A DNA stretch of 14,959 nucleotides. Source: UBA920 sp964424635. GTDB taxonomy: Bacteria; Patescibacteriota; Doudnabacteria; UBA920. Positions 1 through 7,838 of the stretch are shown piece after piece; positions within the stretch are counted from its first letter, which is position 1; the number at the start of each line of letters is the position of its first letter. A program made the translations under genes and the position numbers. The stretch covers positions 1-14,959 of the forward strand of contig CAYRJC010000021.1 of assembly GCA_964424635.1 (NCBI GenBank), in the 5' to 3' direction. Under the pieces are notes generated by a model. It saw nothing but the letters and a program-made list of their open reading frames with translations. It was not told where the DNA came from and made no database searches.

Positions 1-387
1 ACCATCTTTGGGTAAGTCTACTGGAGTGACTGCCAAATTAAAGCTGGCGGTATTTTTTGCAATAACTTCCCCATTACGATCTTCAATGAACCCCCTAGGG
101 GCCAAAATTGTTTGTAAACGCAAACGATTACCTTCTGCTAAAGCTCGAAGACGACCGCCTTGTAAAATCTGTAAATTAAATAATTGTATTGCCAAAACTA
201 CACAGGCAGCCAACAACAACCACTTTGGCCACTGGATTTTTCTTGCTACGCGACTATCTTCATCAAAAGCTTGCACATTTACTGATTGCCCGCTAACACC
301 TTCTTCCCATTCCAAATTAGAACCAGCTTTTAAATGGTTTGAAGCAAAAAAATTTGATTTAAATGGATTAAATCGGGATTGACGCAT
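1..387 (-). CDS. mrdA: Penicillin-binding protein 2 (rod-shape transpeptidase), N-terminal part
   Basis: Only the first 129 codons are present; the frame is open to the left window edge, so the protein is cut off there and not necessarily broken. The start is the ATG at 387-385, 8 nt after the mreD stop. The visible part has a polar N-terminal tail of about 52 residues, one membrane segment (about 54-70, WPKWLLLAACVVLAIQLFNL) and then the class B PBP start motif at about 97-111, APRGFIEDRNGEVIA, followed by N112. This is the usual beginning of the PBP dimerisation domain. In the family, PBP2 is the transpeptidase that crosslinks elongation peptidoglycan together with RodA and MreBCD. The catalytic SxxK, SxN and KTG motifs lie outside the window. 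The position directly after mreBCD supports PBP2 over FtsI. No SD is visible, so translation may be coupled to mreD. Confidence 0.9.
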   Translation of the reverse strand, partial: MRQSRFNPFKSNFFASNHLKAGSNLEWEEGVSGQSVNVQAFDEDSRVARKIQWPKWLLLAACVVLAIQLFNLQILQGGRLRALAEGNRLRLQTILAPRGFIEDRNGEVIAKNTASFNLAVTPVDLPKDG

Positions 388-395
388 GTAAAATA

Positions 396-962
396 TTAAA
401 ACTTATAAATTGAATTTTGAGATTGGCCTGATCCAGATATTCTTCCGCTAGAATTTGATCTCTGCACCACCTTAGCCAACAGCTCAGTAATTACCAAAAT
501 TGGATACGTTAATGCAACATTAACAAGTAAAGCCGGCAATAAACCTCTTAGTATAATCTTACCCGTAATTAATACATTACTCCAATCGAATACTGTAAGT
601 AATCCTGTATATAACCATAACCATGCATGAATAAAAATTGTGCCTATTATTACCGCACCAAAGAAATACTGCCAGGATTTTTCAGAAAATAACCATCTAT
701 TGATAATTAAATAAGCCATGCTTCCTACTATGATCAAGCTGAGAATCAAGCTGCCTACCGGCAATCCAGTAAGCACCTCTAGCCAAAATCCACCCAATAA
801 AGCAAAAATTAAAAAATCAAAGTTATTAAATGACCAAACTGTAGCGAGTGTAAAAAGCAATAACAAGTCGGGAGTATAACGACCTAAATGAAAAATATTA
901 AATAGACTTTGGTCAGTAATAATTATCAATAAAATTATTAAAATGTAAATTACCCACTTCAT
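396..962 (-). CDS. mreD: Rod shape-determining protein MreD
   Basis: This 188-residue, very hydrophobic protein has about five or six predicted membrane segments, the first at about 3-16. It carries the loop GGFWLEVLTGLPVGS at about 57-71, which resembles the G-D-...-G-x-P-x-G region of MreD (here Glu replaces the usual Asp). Length and topology match the family (about 160-190 aa). MreD is an inner-membrane partner of MreC in the elongasome; its biochemical role is not settled. It starts 10 nt after the mreC stop and ends 8 nt before mrdA, so the three are probably one transcript. The C-terminal tail (about 166-188) is polar and Ser/Gly-rich. No clear SD is visible. Identity rests mainly on topology and gene order, since MreD is poorly conserved in sequence. 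Confidence 0.88.
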   Translation of the reverse strand: MKWVIYILIILLIIITDQSLFNIFHLGRYTPDLLLLFTLATVWSFNNFDFLIFALLGGFWLEVLTGLPVGSLILSLIIVGSMAYLIINRWLFSEKSWQYFFGAVIIGTIFIHAWLWLYTGLLTVFDWSNVLITGKIILRGLLPALLVNVALTYPILVITELLAKVVQRSNSSGRISGSGQSQNSIYKF

Positions 963-972
963 TTGTTTTTCT

Positions 973-1770
973 TTATTTTACAACGAACACAAAATCTAAT
1001 TGATAAGCTTTAATAGGAGAGATCAAAGTCAGTTTTTTAAATAAATCATTTGACCCAGAAAGCTGTTGTCCAACTTGTCCAATCAAAATATTCTTTGGGA
1101 TTTGCGGATCTATTCCTGCTGTAACAACCAAGTCACCTGGTGCAACCTCTGCGCTTTGCGAAACCAAATCAAATACCAATCCTGATCCGAATGAACCCTT
1201 AAGAACACCTTCGACATTATTTTTAGAAACCCTAGCATCAATTGACGTCTGACTATTAGTAATGAGCACTGCGGTGGAAGTATGATTACCGACATAAACA
1301 AGCTTTGCTACCAAATAACCACCACTTATTACCCCTTGTCCTTCTACCACTCCTTCATCTTTTCCACAATTTAAAATTAAAGCATCAGTTGTGTTTTGAG
1401 GATCTCGAGACAGGATAGTGCAGGGCTGCAAACTATAATTTGATTTATTTTTGAATCCAACCTCACTCTTTAATAACTCGTTCTCAATCTTTAGCTGGTC
1501 TAAAATCACTTGCTTCTGTTTTAAATCCGCCACCTCTTGTTTCAGATTATGATTTTCTTCTACCACCCCACGGAGAGAACCTAATGTACTAGCAATAGTC
1601 TTAACTGGACGAAAAACAGTGTTTACCAAATTAACAATAGGCTTGGGGGCTTGAGTAAATATATATTCTATTCCACCTAGCCAACCTTTGACTTGCAAAA
1701 AAAGAGCAATGACCACCGCGAGCAATACCCCGCTAAATATTAAAAATGTTTTTGTATATATAAATCTCAT
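973..1770 (-). CDS. mreC: Rod shape-determining protein MreC
   Basis: This 265-residue protein has the standard MreC plan. It has a short cytoplasmic tail, one membrane helix (about 9-27), a coiled coil rich in Leu, Glu and Lys (about 68-105) and a beta-rich extracytoplasmic domain (about 110-265). Typical motifs are the sequence near 120-142 (LSRDPQNTTDALILNCGKDEGV), GVISGGYLVAKL near 146-157 and VVTAGIDPQIPKNILIGQV near 215-233. MreC forms periplasmic or exoplasmic scaffolds that activate PBP2/RodA. It is the second gene of the cluster but is separated from mreB by 146 nt of structured DNA, so it may be separately regulated or produced by processing. No SD precedes the ATG at 1770-1768; the upstream bases are almost only A and T. 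Confidence 0.93.
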   Translation of the reverse strand: MRFIYTKTFLIFSGVLLAVVIALFLQVKGWLGGIEYIFTQAPKPIVNLVNTVFRPVKTIASTLGSLRGVVEENHNLKQEVADLKQKQVILDQLKIENELLKSEVGFKNKSNYSLQPCTILSRDPQNTTDALILNCGKDEGVVEGQGVISGGYLVAKLVYVGNHTSTAVLITNSQTSIDARVSKNNVEGVLKGSFGSGLVFDLVSQSAEVAPGDLVVTAGIDPQIPKNILIGQVGQQLSGSNDLFKKLTLISPIKAYQLDFVFVVK

Positions 1771-1788
1771 TTTTATTTTTAATTATCA

Positions 1789-1892
1789 CCGAAAGGATGT
1801 TACTTTTGAGTGACTTCAGTTCACAGCCGCCCGCCCGAGTATTCTGGCGAAGGCGGCGTAGAACTTTCGGAACGAAAAAGGATAACCCTTTT
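1789..1892 (-). other. Structured mreB-mreC spacer with GC-rich hairpin
   Basis: The 146-nt spacer (1771-1916) contains a GC-rich hairpin in an AT-rich setting. GCCGCC pairs with GGCGGC (1852-1857 with 1826-1831), then after a two-base bulge (1850-1851) CGCC pairs with GGCG (1846-1849 with 1832-1835), leaving a 10-nt loop. An outer 7-bp helix, CCGAAAG (1870-1864 on the minus strand) with CTTTCGG (1795-1789), can enclose it. Just after mreB lies a weak 6-bp stem AAAAGG/CCTTTT (1876-1892) followed by five Ts, which could be a leaky terminator. I infer a processing, attenuation or stability element between mreB and mreC, or a dispersed repeat; the sequence alone does not decide. Confidence 0.5.
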
Positions 1893-1916
1893 GGTCAATA
1901 TAAATTAAAATATAAG

Positions 1917-2969
1917 TTATCGAGGAATTCTAGAAAAATCAGTCGGCAACAAAACATCGCGTAAAGTTTCTAGTTCTTCTACTACAATTCCAGCGCCACG
2001 GGCAACGCATGTCAATGGATCATCAGAAATTGTTACAGGCATTTTTGTTTCATCGCGAAGCAGCTGATCTAAACCGCGAAGTAATGCGCCGCCACCAGCC
2101 AAAACAATGCCGCGATGCATAATATCAGAAATAATTTCTGGTGGGATTTCTTCTATCACAGCTTTAACATTATTAACAATCAACTTTATAGAAGAAGCAA
2201 GAGCTTCTCGGATATGAGAATCACTGACTATAATCTCTTTTGGTAATCCGGAAACCAAATCCCGACCCCGCATATGACTTGTTAAAGCTTCTACCAAAGG
2301 ATAACAAGAACCAATTTTAATTTTTAGATCTTCTGCAGTACGAGAACCAATCAGCATACCAAAATTATCCCGCGCATACTGAACAATGTGTTCATTCATT
2401 ACATCGCCCGCAATTCGCAAACTGCGCGCAATAACGACTCCACCCAAACTCAATACTGCGATTTCAGTAGTACCGCCACCAATATCAATAATCATTGAGC
2501 CAGTTGCGTCTTGAACAGGAAGACGCGCACCAATACTAGCCGCCATAGGTTCCTCTATTAAAAAGGCTTCGCGGGCGCCAGCATTAACCGCTGCGTCCTG
2601 CACCGCTCGCTTTTCTACCTCGGTTACGCCAGAAGGAATTCCAACTACTACCCTAGGTCTGCGCAAAAAAGAATAAGTTTGATTGTGAACTTTGTCTATA
2701 AAATAACGAAGCATAGCCTCGGTAATTTCAAAATCAGAAATCACCCCATCCACCAAAGGACGAGTAGCTACAATATGAGCAGGGGTGCGGCCCACCATAC
2801 GCTGAGCTTCGCTACCAATAGCAAGAATCTGCTTAGTACGCTGATTAATAGCCACTACAGAAGGTTCATTGATAACAATACCCTTGCCTTTAACGTAGAC
2901 GAGGGTATTTGCAGTCCCGAGATCTATTCCTAGATCTTGCGAAAATCTTTTAAATATTGCGTCAAACAT
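1917..2969 (-). CDS. mreB: Rod shape-determining actin homologue MreB
   Basis: This 350-residue protein is a full-length MreB. It has an amphipathic N-terminal end (MFDAIFKRF), consistent with membrane binding, then the actin-fold phosphate-1 motif DLGTANTLVYVKGKG at about 16-30, the phosphate-2 motif IDIGGGTTEIAVLSLGG near 160-177 and the adenosine motif LAGGGALLRGLDQLL near 291-305. MreB polymerises under the membrane with ATP and positions the wall-elongation machinery (MreC, MreD, RodA, PBP2). It is the promoter-proximal gene of the mre cluster. The promoter at 3002-3030 leaves a leader of roughly 25-30 nt with no SD before the ATG at 2969-2967. Nothing looks truncated or degraded. Confidence 0.97.
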   Translation of the reverse strand: MFDAIFKRFSQDLGIDLGTANTLVYVKGKGIVINEPSVVAINQRTKQILAIGSEAQRMVGRTPAHIVATRPLVDGVISDFEITEAMLRYFIDKVHNQTYSFLRRPRVVVGIPSGVTEVEKRAVQDAAVNAGAREAFLIEEPMAASIGARLPVQDATGSMIIDIGGGTTEIAVLSLGGVVIARSLRIAGDVMNEHIVQYARDNFGMLIGSRTAEDLKIKIGSCYPLVEALTSHMRGRDLVSGLPKEIIVSDSHIREALASSIKLIVNNVKAVIEEIPPEIISDIMHRGIVLAGGGALLRGLDQLLRDETKMPVTISDDPLTCVARGAGIVVEELETLRDVLLPTDFSRIPR

Positions 2970-3001
2970 ATAATAAAATACTCAAAATAGCGTCTCTATG
3001 T

Positions 3002-3030
3002 ATATTAGCGGGATTTAAGTCCTATGTAAA
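3002..3030 (-). promoter_or_regulatory. Sigma70-type promoter for the mre cluster
   Basis: On the minus strand TTTACA (3030-3025) and TAATAT (3007-3002) are separated by exactly 17 nt. Transcription would begin near 2995, about 26 nt upstream of the mreB ATG. It lies back to back with the plus-strand promoter at 3057-3085. The call rests on motif match only. Confidence 0.55.
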
Positions 3031-3056
3031 CCATTAAAATAACCTATAATTAGCCC

Positions 3057-3085
3057 TTGTTTAATTTTTATTTATTATATATAAT
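3057..3085 (+). promoter_or_regulatory. Sigma70-type promoter for the 135-aa gene
   Basis: TTGTTT (3057-3062) and a perfect TATAAT (3080-3085) are separated by 17 nt. The start point would be near 3092, giving a leader of about 47 nt before the ATG at 3139. It is divergent from the mreB promoter. Confidence 0.7.
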
Positions 3086-3088
3086 ATG

Positions 3089-3108
3089 TTGTTACCTAAA
3101 GGCAACAA
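3089..3108 (+). promoter_or_regulatory. 5'-terminal stem-loop in the leader of the 135-aa gene
   Basis: TTGTT (3089-3093) pairs with AACAA (3104-3108) and CC (3095-3096) with GG (3101-3102), with one A/C mismatch and a TAAA loop. It sits at the predicted RNA 5' end, where such hairpins can protect mRNA. No U-run follows, so it is not a terminator. Confidence 0.4.
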
Positions 3109-3127
3109 GTCTAGTTGAGAAAAAAAT

Positions 3128-3133
3128 AGGAGG
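3128..3133 (+). promoter_or_regulatory. Strong SD sequence of the 135-aa gene
   Basis: AGGAGG, 5 nt before the ATG at 3139, decides the start. None of the recognised housekeeping genes in the window has a comparable site. Confidence 0.85.
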
Positions 3134-3138
3134 AAAAT

Positions 3139-3546
3139 ATGTATATAATTAAACCTAGACCCGATGAAGTAATACAACAGAAAGCAAATCATGAAACCAA
3201 TAGAGATGAACCTAAAAGCAAGGAAGAAGTTATGAACGAGCTGTTTGAGAGATTACTCTATAAAGCTATTTTAGATTTTGTAACAAATCATCTTGTTGGT
3301 AAAAAGTTTGAGAGTCTGGAAAAAATTGATCAAATGATAAGAAAACAATGGCCAAATTTTGTAGTTACTAAATCCAACTATGGAAACCCAGACTTTTTTT
3401 CATTCTTAATAAGAAGAGATCTTTTGGTAAAAGAGACAGGTGAAATATTTTCTGGATACGAAAAACCGTTCTTGATAGCAACTGCTGTTCTGGAGAATGA
3501 TAATGATACTGAAGAGTTTTCTAAAACCGCAGAGCAGGTAAGTTGA
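3139..3546 (+). CDS. Hypothetical protein, 135 aa, own transcription unit
   Basis: I do not recognise this protein. It is soluble, with no signal peptide or membrane segment. The N-terminal 30 residues are charged and probably disordered, followed by a likely helix (about 28-68, VMNELFERLLYKAILDFVT then KKFESLEKIDQMIRKQW) and a mixed region around 74-117 (FVVTKSNYGNPDFFSFLIRR) that could form a small fold. The tail is acidic. The start is well fixed: AGGAGG at 3128-3133 lies 5 nt before the ATG. The gene has its own promoter, 5' stem-loop and terminator, and stands between the divergent mre cluster and the convergent proS operon. It is real on the strength of these signals; its function is unknown. 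Confidence 0.8.
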   Translation: MYIIKPRPDEVIQQKANHETNRDEPKSKEEVMNELFERLLYKAILDFVTNHLVGKKFESLEKIDQMIRKQWPNFVVTKSNYGNPDFFSFLIRRDLLVKETGEIFSGYEKPFLIATAVLENDNDTEEFSKTAEQVS

Positions 3547-3555
3547 AGTAATTAT

Positions 3556-3583
3556 AAAAGCGACCATCGCGGCCGCTTTTTTT
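3556..3583. terminator. Bidirectional intrinsic terminator between the 135-aa gene and proS
   Basis: AAAAGCG (3556-3562) pairs with CGCTTTT (3574-3580), and CC/GG (3564-3565 with 3571-3572) can extend the stem past an A/C mismatch. On the plus strand the T-run continues to 3583. On the minus strand the stem also ends in four Ts, so it can stop the converging proS transcript. Confidence 0.8.
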
Positions 3584-3596
3584 ATTTATCTTATTT

Positions 3597-5051
3597 TTAA
3601 TAACTCATACCAAACAACCATTTACGAGAAGCTGGTTTACCGCAATGAAAACATTGAGCTGATTCTTTCATATTGACATTATCTAGTTCCAAACAGCGAC
3701 TAGTTGATTTAGTAGCAGTCTTAACATCTTGTTCACATTGCGGATCTTCACACCAAAACACTCTAGCGAAAGAACGATCATTTTCTAAAATGCTTTTATA
3801 CTCATCAAAGTTTGTCGCTTCTTTAGTAAGATCATTTTTTAGTTTTAGAGACTTCTCTAACAACTGACTCTGAATATAGGCCATTACTTTAGGAATTTCT
3901 TCTGGGATATCAGAGACTGGCAAAAAACCTTTTTCTAAAGTATCCCGTCTCACCCATTTTACTTGATCCTGCTCTACTTCTTTACTCCCTACTTCAAATC
4001 GCAATGGAATGCCGCGTAATTCCCACTTATTGATTCGACTTCCAAAAGATTCATTGTAGGAATCATCTAGCTTGGCACGAATACCTGCTGATTTTAATTT
4101 TTTTATAACATCTTGTGCGAACTCAGTAATCTGTTGTTGCTTTGCTTCATCTTTATCCTGTAAAGCAATTACTATCACCTGAATTGGGGAGGCATTTGGA
4201 GGTAAAACTAATCCCGCATCATCACCGTGAGCCAAAATTAAACCACCAATCGATCGAGTCGATAATCCCCAAGAAGTCTGATAAGGATGTTGTTTTTCAT
4301 TATTCTCGTCCAAAAATTCTATATTAAAAACCTTAGAAAAATTCTGACCTAAATTATGCGAAGTTGCAGACTGCAAAGCCTTGCCATCTGGCATAACTAA
4401 TTCGATTGTATAAGTTTGATCAGCACCAGCAAATTTTTCGCTTTCACTTTTTATCCCAACGTAAGGAGATATAGCAAACACCTCTTCAAAAAATTGACGA
4501 TACCATTCCAAAGCCTGTAGCACCATCACTTGCGCCTCTTCCGGAGTTTTATGGACAGTATGTCCTTCTTGCCATAAAAATTCGGATGTACGTAAAAATG
4601 GATGAGTACGTTTTTCCCAACGCACCACATTACACCACTGATTAGTTAACAATGGTAAATCACGATAACTTTGTATCCATTTAGCAAAAGTATCATACAT
4701 AATGGTTTCTGAAGTTGGCCTTACCGCATACGGTTCAGAAAGTTCCTCACCCCCAGCGTGAGTTACTACTGCTAATTCTGGAGAAAATCCTTCTAAGTGA
4801 TCTTTTTCCTTTTGCAATAAACTCATAGGTATAAACATCGGGAAGTAAACATTTTGTATTTCACCTTCCTTGAACTTTTTATCCAAATAGTTTTGCACAC
4901 TCTCCCATATAGCATAGCCATGTGGTTTGATGATCATACTCCCTTTTACATTCGAGTAATCTGCTAAGTCAGCCAGTACAACCACATCGTTGTACCATTC
5001 GGAAATATTTTCTGATTTTGGAGTTAATCCCTTCTTTTTAAAATCACTCAT
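3597..5051 (-). CDS. proS: Prolyl-tRNA synthetase, archaeal/eukaryal type
   Basis: This 484-residue class II synthetase charges tRNA-Pro. It is the short archaeal/eukaryal-type form: it lacks the roughly 180-residue editing insertion of E. coli ProRS and ends with a zinc-like domain and a C-terminal tyrosine (GMSY). Visible motifs are RPTSE (111-115), motif 2 around 144-164 (RWEKRTHPFLRTSEFLWQEG), motif 3 around 266-285 (RSIGGLILAHGDDAGLVLPP), an anticodon-binding domain (about 290-395) and cysteines C434, C439, C467 and C470 as probable zinc ligands. This type occurs in several bacterial lineages, including many with reduced genomes. It is the last gene of the holB-proS operon, begins 2 nt after the rseP stop without an SD (probable coupling), and is followed by the terminator at 3556-3583. 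Confidence 0.96.
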   Translation of the reverse strand: MSDFKKKGLTPKSENISEWYNDVVVLADLADYSNVKGSMIIKPHGYAIWESVQNYLDKKFKEGEIQNVYFPMFIPMSLLQKEKDHLEGFSPELAVVTHAGGEELSEPYAVRPTSETIMYDTFAKWIQSYRDLPLLTNQWCNVVRWEKRTHPFLRTSEFLWQEGHTVHKTPEEAQVMVLQALEWYRQFFEEVFAISPYVGIKSESEKFAGADQTYTIELVMPDGKALQSATSHNLGQNFSKVFNIEFLDENNEKQHPYQTSWGLSTRSIGGLILAHGDDAGLVLPPNASPIQVIVIALQDKDEAKQQQITEFAQDVIKKLKSAGIRAKLDDSYNESFGSRINKWELRGIPLRFEVGSKEVEQDQVKWVRRDTLEKGFLPVSDIPEEIPKVMAYIQSQLLEKSLKLKNDLTKEATNFDEYKSILENDRSFARVFWCEDPQCEQDVKTATKSTSRCLELDNVNMKESAQCFHCGKPASRKWLFGMSY

Positions 5052-5053
5052 AA

Positions 5054-6193
5054 TTAACTAAACAAATTCTTAATTGATTCTAACTGTGATACATCTCTAA
5101 CTGTTATTACGACCATTAATAACAATAATAGCATGAAGCCAATAGCATTGGCATACTGCTCAATAGATTGATTATTCGGCTTGCCGCGTAGCTTCTCTAT
5201 AATAAGGAACAACATACGACCCCCATCCAAAGCTGGGAAAGGCAAAGTGTTTAAGATGGCTAAATTAAGCGACAAGAAAGCAGTAAATTGCAATAATGGA
5301 ATTAACCCAAGATCAGCCACTTGTCCTGTAAGCTGAGCAATTTTAACTGGACCACCCACTCCCTTAACACCATCTTTGGAGCTAAATATTTTGGCTAAAC
5401 CTGTAACAATTGCTTTAAGCTGATTAACTGTAGTCTGAGCGCCCTGCAATATTGACTGGATAGGACCGAATTTAATTTTGCCATAATAAGCTAATCCAAT
5501 TCCTACCACACCTTTTTCGGGATCCGTATCGGCAGAAGTTACAACTTCTGCTTTAACTTGCTCATTGATTCTTTGAACATCAAAAACTAACTTTTGCCCG
5601 CGATGTTGTTTGATATATTCTTGTAACTCAGAGATATCTATAAATTTTTGTCCATCGACAGAAGTAATAATATCACTGTCTTTCAAACCAGCAGCTTCAG
5701 CAGCAGAATCAGTCTTAACTTCACCAATCAAAATTTGCTGATTAGTAAATTGCGCATTTTTAGGAATCTCTTCCAAAACATTAACCGCTATGGGAAGACC
5801 AACCATAAATCCGATCGATAAAATTATCCACGCAGTGATAATATTCATTCCGACTCCAGCAAACAAAGTTCCAAACCGAGCAAAAAATGACTTGTTAGTA
5901 AAACTACGAGAGTCGCTAGCTTCGTCATTATCTTCTCCCATAATTTTCACAAACCCCCCTAAAGGAATGGCATTAATAGAGTAAACCGTTGAATCAGGAT
6001 CAACTGCTTTTTTACCCCAGACAATTCTCCATTTTCCTTCTTGTTTTTGAATCCCAACTACACGAGGAGGAAAACCAAAACCAAATTCGTGCACACCCAT
6101 TCCGCTACGTTTAGCAAAAATAAAATGCCCTGCTTCGTGAACAAAAACTAGCAGACTAAGGATTACTATAAAAATAATTATTGTTATTATCAT
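5054..6193 (-). CDS. rseP: RIP-type membrane zinc metalloprotease (RseP/S2P, M50 family)
   Basis: This 379-residue intramembrane protease has the M50 signatures: HEAGH (19-23) in the first membrane helix, the PLGGFVKIMGED block (77-88), one PDZ domain (about 150-225), GPVKI (281-285) and the third zinc ligand in NTLPFPALDGGRML (315-328, LDG at 322-324), then a final membrane helix (about 350-365). H19, H23 and D323 would bind zinc, with E20 catalytic. The family cleaves anti-sigma factors or other membrane proteins within the bilayer; no anti-sigma factor is visible here, so the substrate is unknown. Only one PDZ is seen, unlike E. coli RseP, which has two. The start codon directly abuts the frr stop (TAAATG), so translation is probably coupled. 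Confidence 0.93.
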   Translation of the reverse strand: MIITIIIFIVILSLLVFVHEAGHFIFAKRSGMGVHEFGFGFPPRVVGIQKQEGKWRIVWGKKAVDPDSTVYSINAIPLGGFVKIMGEDNDEASDSRSFTNKSFFARFGTLFAGVGMNIITAWIILSIGFMVGLPIAVNVLEEIPKNAQFTNQQILIGEVKTDSAAEAAGLKDSDIITSVDGQKFIDISELQEYIKQHRGQKLVFDVQRINEQVKAEVVTSADTDPEKGVVGIGLAYYGKIKFGPIQSILQGAQTTVNQLKAIVTGLAKIFSSKDGVKGVGGPVKIAQLTGQVADLGLIPLLQFTAFLSLNLAILNTLPFPALDGGRMLFLIIEKLRGKPNNQSIEQYANAIGFMLLLLLMVVITVRDVSQLESIKNLFS

Positions 6194-6751
6194 TTATACT
6201 GTCATTAATTCTTTTTCTTTATCAGAAGCAGTGTCTTTAATCTGGTCATTATACTTATCAACTACTTCTTGAACTTTTTTTTGAGCACCAGCTACATCGT
6301 CTTTGGTTATATCCCCATCATTTTCTGCTCGCTTAACTGCTTTGAGAATTTCTTCTCTAACCTGACGAACACTAATCCTAGCATTTTCTGAAATTTGACC
6401 AACCAGCTTAACCATTTCCTTACGGCGATCCTCGGTTAACATTGGTAAAGTAATTCTTACTACTTGCCCATCACTTGAGGGGTTAAATCCCAAATTGGCA
6501 ACTTGAATACCTTTTTCTATTTCTGAAATTTGAGACTTATCCCAAGGACTAATAGTTAAAGTTTTAGCATCGCTAACTGTAATATTAGCTACTTGCTGCA
6601 AAGGAACCTTAGTACCATAACTTTCTACCATCACAGTTGCAAGAAGTGCGGGGTTTGCCCTGCCAGTACGCACACTAGATAATTCATGATGAAAATGCTC
6701 TATAGATTTTTCAAACTGTTCTTTATGCTGATTGATTATATCTTGTATCAT
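6194..6751 (-). CDS. frr: Ribosome recycling factor
   Basis: This 185-residue protein matches Frr in length and sequence throughout. It has SSVRTGRANPALL (about 25-37), a beta domain with YGTKVPLQQVANI (about 45-57), the block LTISPWDKSQISEIEKGIQ (about 70-88), LTEDRRKEMVKL (about 105-116) and a long C-terminal helix. Frr, together with EF-G, splits post-termination ribosomes. In the operon it lies 19 nt after the lipoprotein gene and abuts rseP with no gap. No SD is visible before the ATG, where the DNA is nearly all A and T. Confidence 0.97.
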   Translation of the reverse strand: MIQDIINQHKEQFEKSIEHFHHELSSVRTGRANPALLATVMVESYGTKVPLQQVANITVSDAKTLTISPWDKSQISEIEKGIQVANLGFNPSSDGQVVRITLPMLTEDRRKEMVKLVGQISENARISVRQVREEILKAVKRAENDGDITKDDVAGAQKKVQEVVDKYNDQIKDTASDKEKELMTV

Positions 6752-6770
6752 ATATTAAAATTTACTATTT

Positions 6771-7829
6771 CTACCTAGATACCCCTGCAAATGCTAATTG
6801 GGATAAATCTCTACTAATTAAAATTAAATTAACTAAACCATTAGTATTGGTATTACTTGAGCTCCAACTACTCCCGCCATCAATTGATTTATAAATAATA
6901 GAATTACTACTTACGTAAATCACTGATCCTGAGTTATTAGCTACTGATACCGCAAATGGAGAAGCATCCTGCTGTCTAAATGGCATACTAACATAATTCC
7001 ATGTAGTTCCGCTATCAAATGAATGAAACAACCCTCGATTGGTAGTGAGCCACAAACTATTAGAATTGGATGAGTCTATCGCTAACTGACGATAATCTTT
7101 TATACTAGCCGCACTGTAAATAATAGTCCTAGACCTATCTATATTATTATTTGTAGGTAATGATTTAGAGATTTGAGTAAAACTTAAACCACTATCATTG
7201 CTTCTGAATAAACCGGTTTTTTGAACCAAAACATACATCTCGCTAGTACTCTGCCAGTAAATGCGATTAATCCTGTCGTTATAATTATTTATTAATTGCC
7301 AAGACGATCCAGAATCCAAGCTTTTGATTAAAGACCCTTTACCTAATCCAATAACAACTTCTGACGGATTAGATGGATTAATAGCAACTGTTCTTACTGG
7401 ATTCTTTGCACCTGCATCACTGTAGACCTCAGTCCAAGATTTACCACCATCTTTAGTAGTGATCAAACGACCCCTGTCTCCCAAATAACTTGCTGCGTAC
7501 ATGTTCTGATCATCAATCGGATTTATAGCGAAGTCGTAAATTACTACTCCACCCAAAACTTCTTGCCAATTTTCCCCTGCATCTTCTGATGAATATAATC
7601 CCCCATCAAAACTTGAAGCAAAAATCTTTTCACCATTATTACTAAACTTTAACTGAGAGATACTGCGAGTAAGCAAGGATTTCTCATTATTAACTATTTT
7701 ATTAGCAGGCTGCCAGTCTACTCCACCATTAGCAGTCTTTACGATACCAACTTTGGCTTCTTTTTTACCAAAGGTACAAGAAGCCCCCATCAAACTAATA
7801 GCAATAAGACAAATAATTATTTTTTTCAT
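6771..7829 (-). CDS. Lipoprotein with seven Asp-box (BNR) repeats, beta-propeller
   Basis: This 352-residue protein starts with a signal peptide (MKKIIICLIAISLMGAS) and a lipobox-like cysteine at C18; the GASC context is slightly atypical but allowed. The mature part has seven S/T-x-D-x-G-x-x-W Asp boxes: 32-39 (Asn for Asp), 81-88, 125-132, 170-177, 210-217 (Phe for Trp), 270-277 and 315-322. Spacing of about 40-60 residues implies a seven-bladed propeller of the sortilin/Ycf48/BNR type. Such folds bind proteins or glycans; sialidase or photosystem roles are not supported, since no catalytic residues are evident. It is probably anchored on the outer face of the membrane. Its place between holB and frr, 9 and 19 nt away, means it is co-transcribed with housekeeping genes. 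Confidence 0.85.
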   Translation of the reverse strand: MKKIIICLIAISLMGASCTFGKKEAKVGIVKTANGGVDWQPANKIVNNEKSLLTRSISQLKFSNNGEKIFASSFDGGLYSSEDAGENWQEVLGGVVIYDFAINPIDDQNMYAASYLGDRGRLITTKDGGKSWTEVYSDAGAKNPVRTVAINPSNPSEVVIGLGKGSLIKSLDSGSSWQLINNYNDRINRIYWQSTSEMYVLVQKTGLFRSNDSGLSFTQISKSLPTNNNIDRSRTIIYSAASIKDYRQLAIDSSNSNSLWLTTNRGLFHSFDSGTTWNYVSMPFRQQDASPFAVSVANNSGSVIYVSSNSIIYKSIDGGSSWSSSNTNTNGLVNLILISRDLSQLAFAGVSR

Positions 7830-7838
7830 TTTAAAAAT

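Noticed and set aside
8..382. Open frame on the plus strand across the mrdA start region.
   Set aside because: The opposite strand encodes an unmistakable PBP2 N-terminus through the same bases. The plus-strand frame is a shadow.
1845..1857. TGGCGAAGGCGGC is identical to a conserved stretch of bacterial 16S rRNA.
   Set aside because: The identity covers only about 13 nt, the flanks do not resemble rRNA, and the bases are explained by the hairpin arms. Treated as coincidence.
3544..3600. TGA at the end of the 135-aa gene might be read as Gly, as in some CPR lineages with altered codes.
   Set aside because: The extension would run straight through an intrinsic terminator and give no recognisable protein. 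Other stops in the window fit the standard code.
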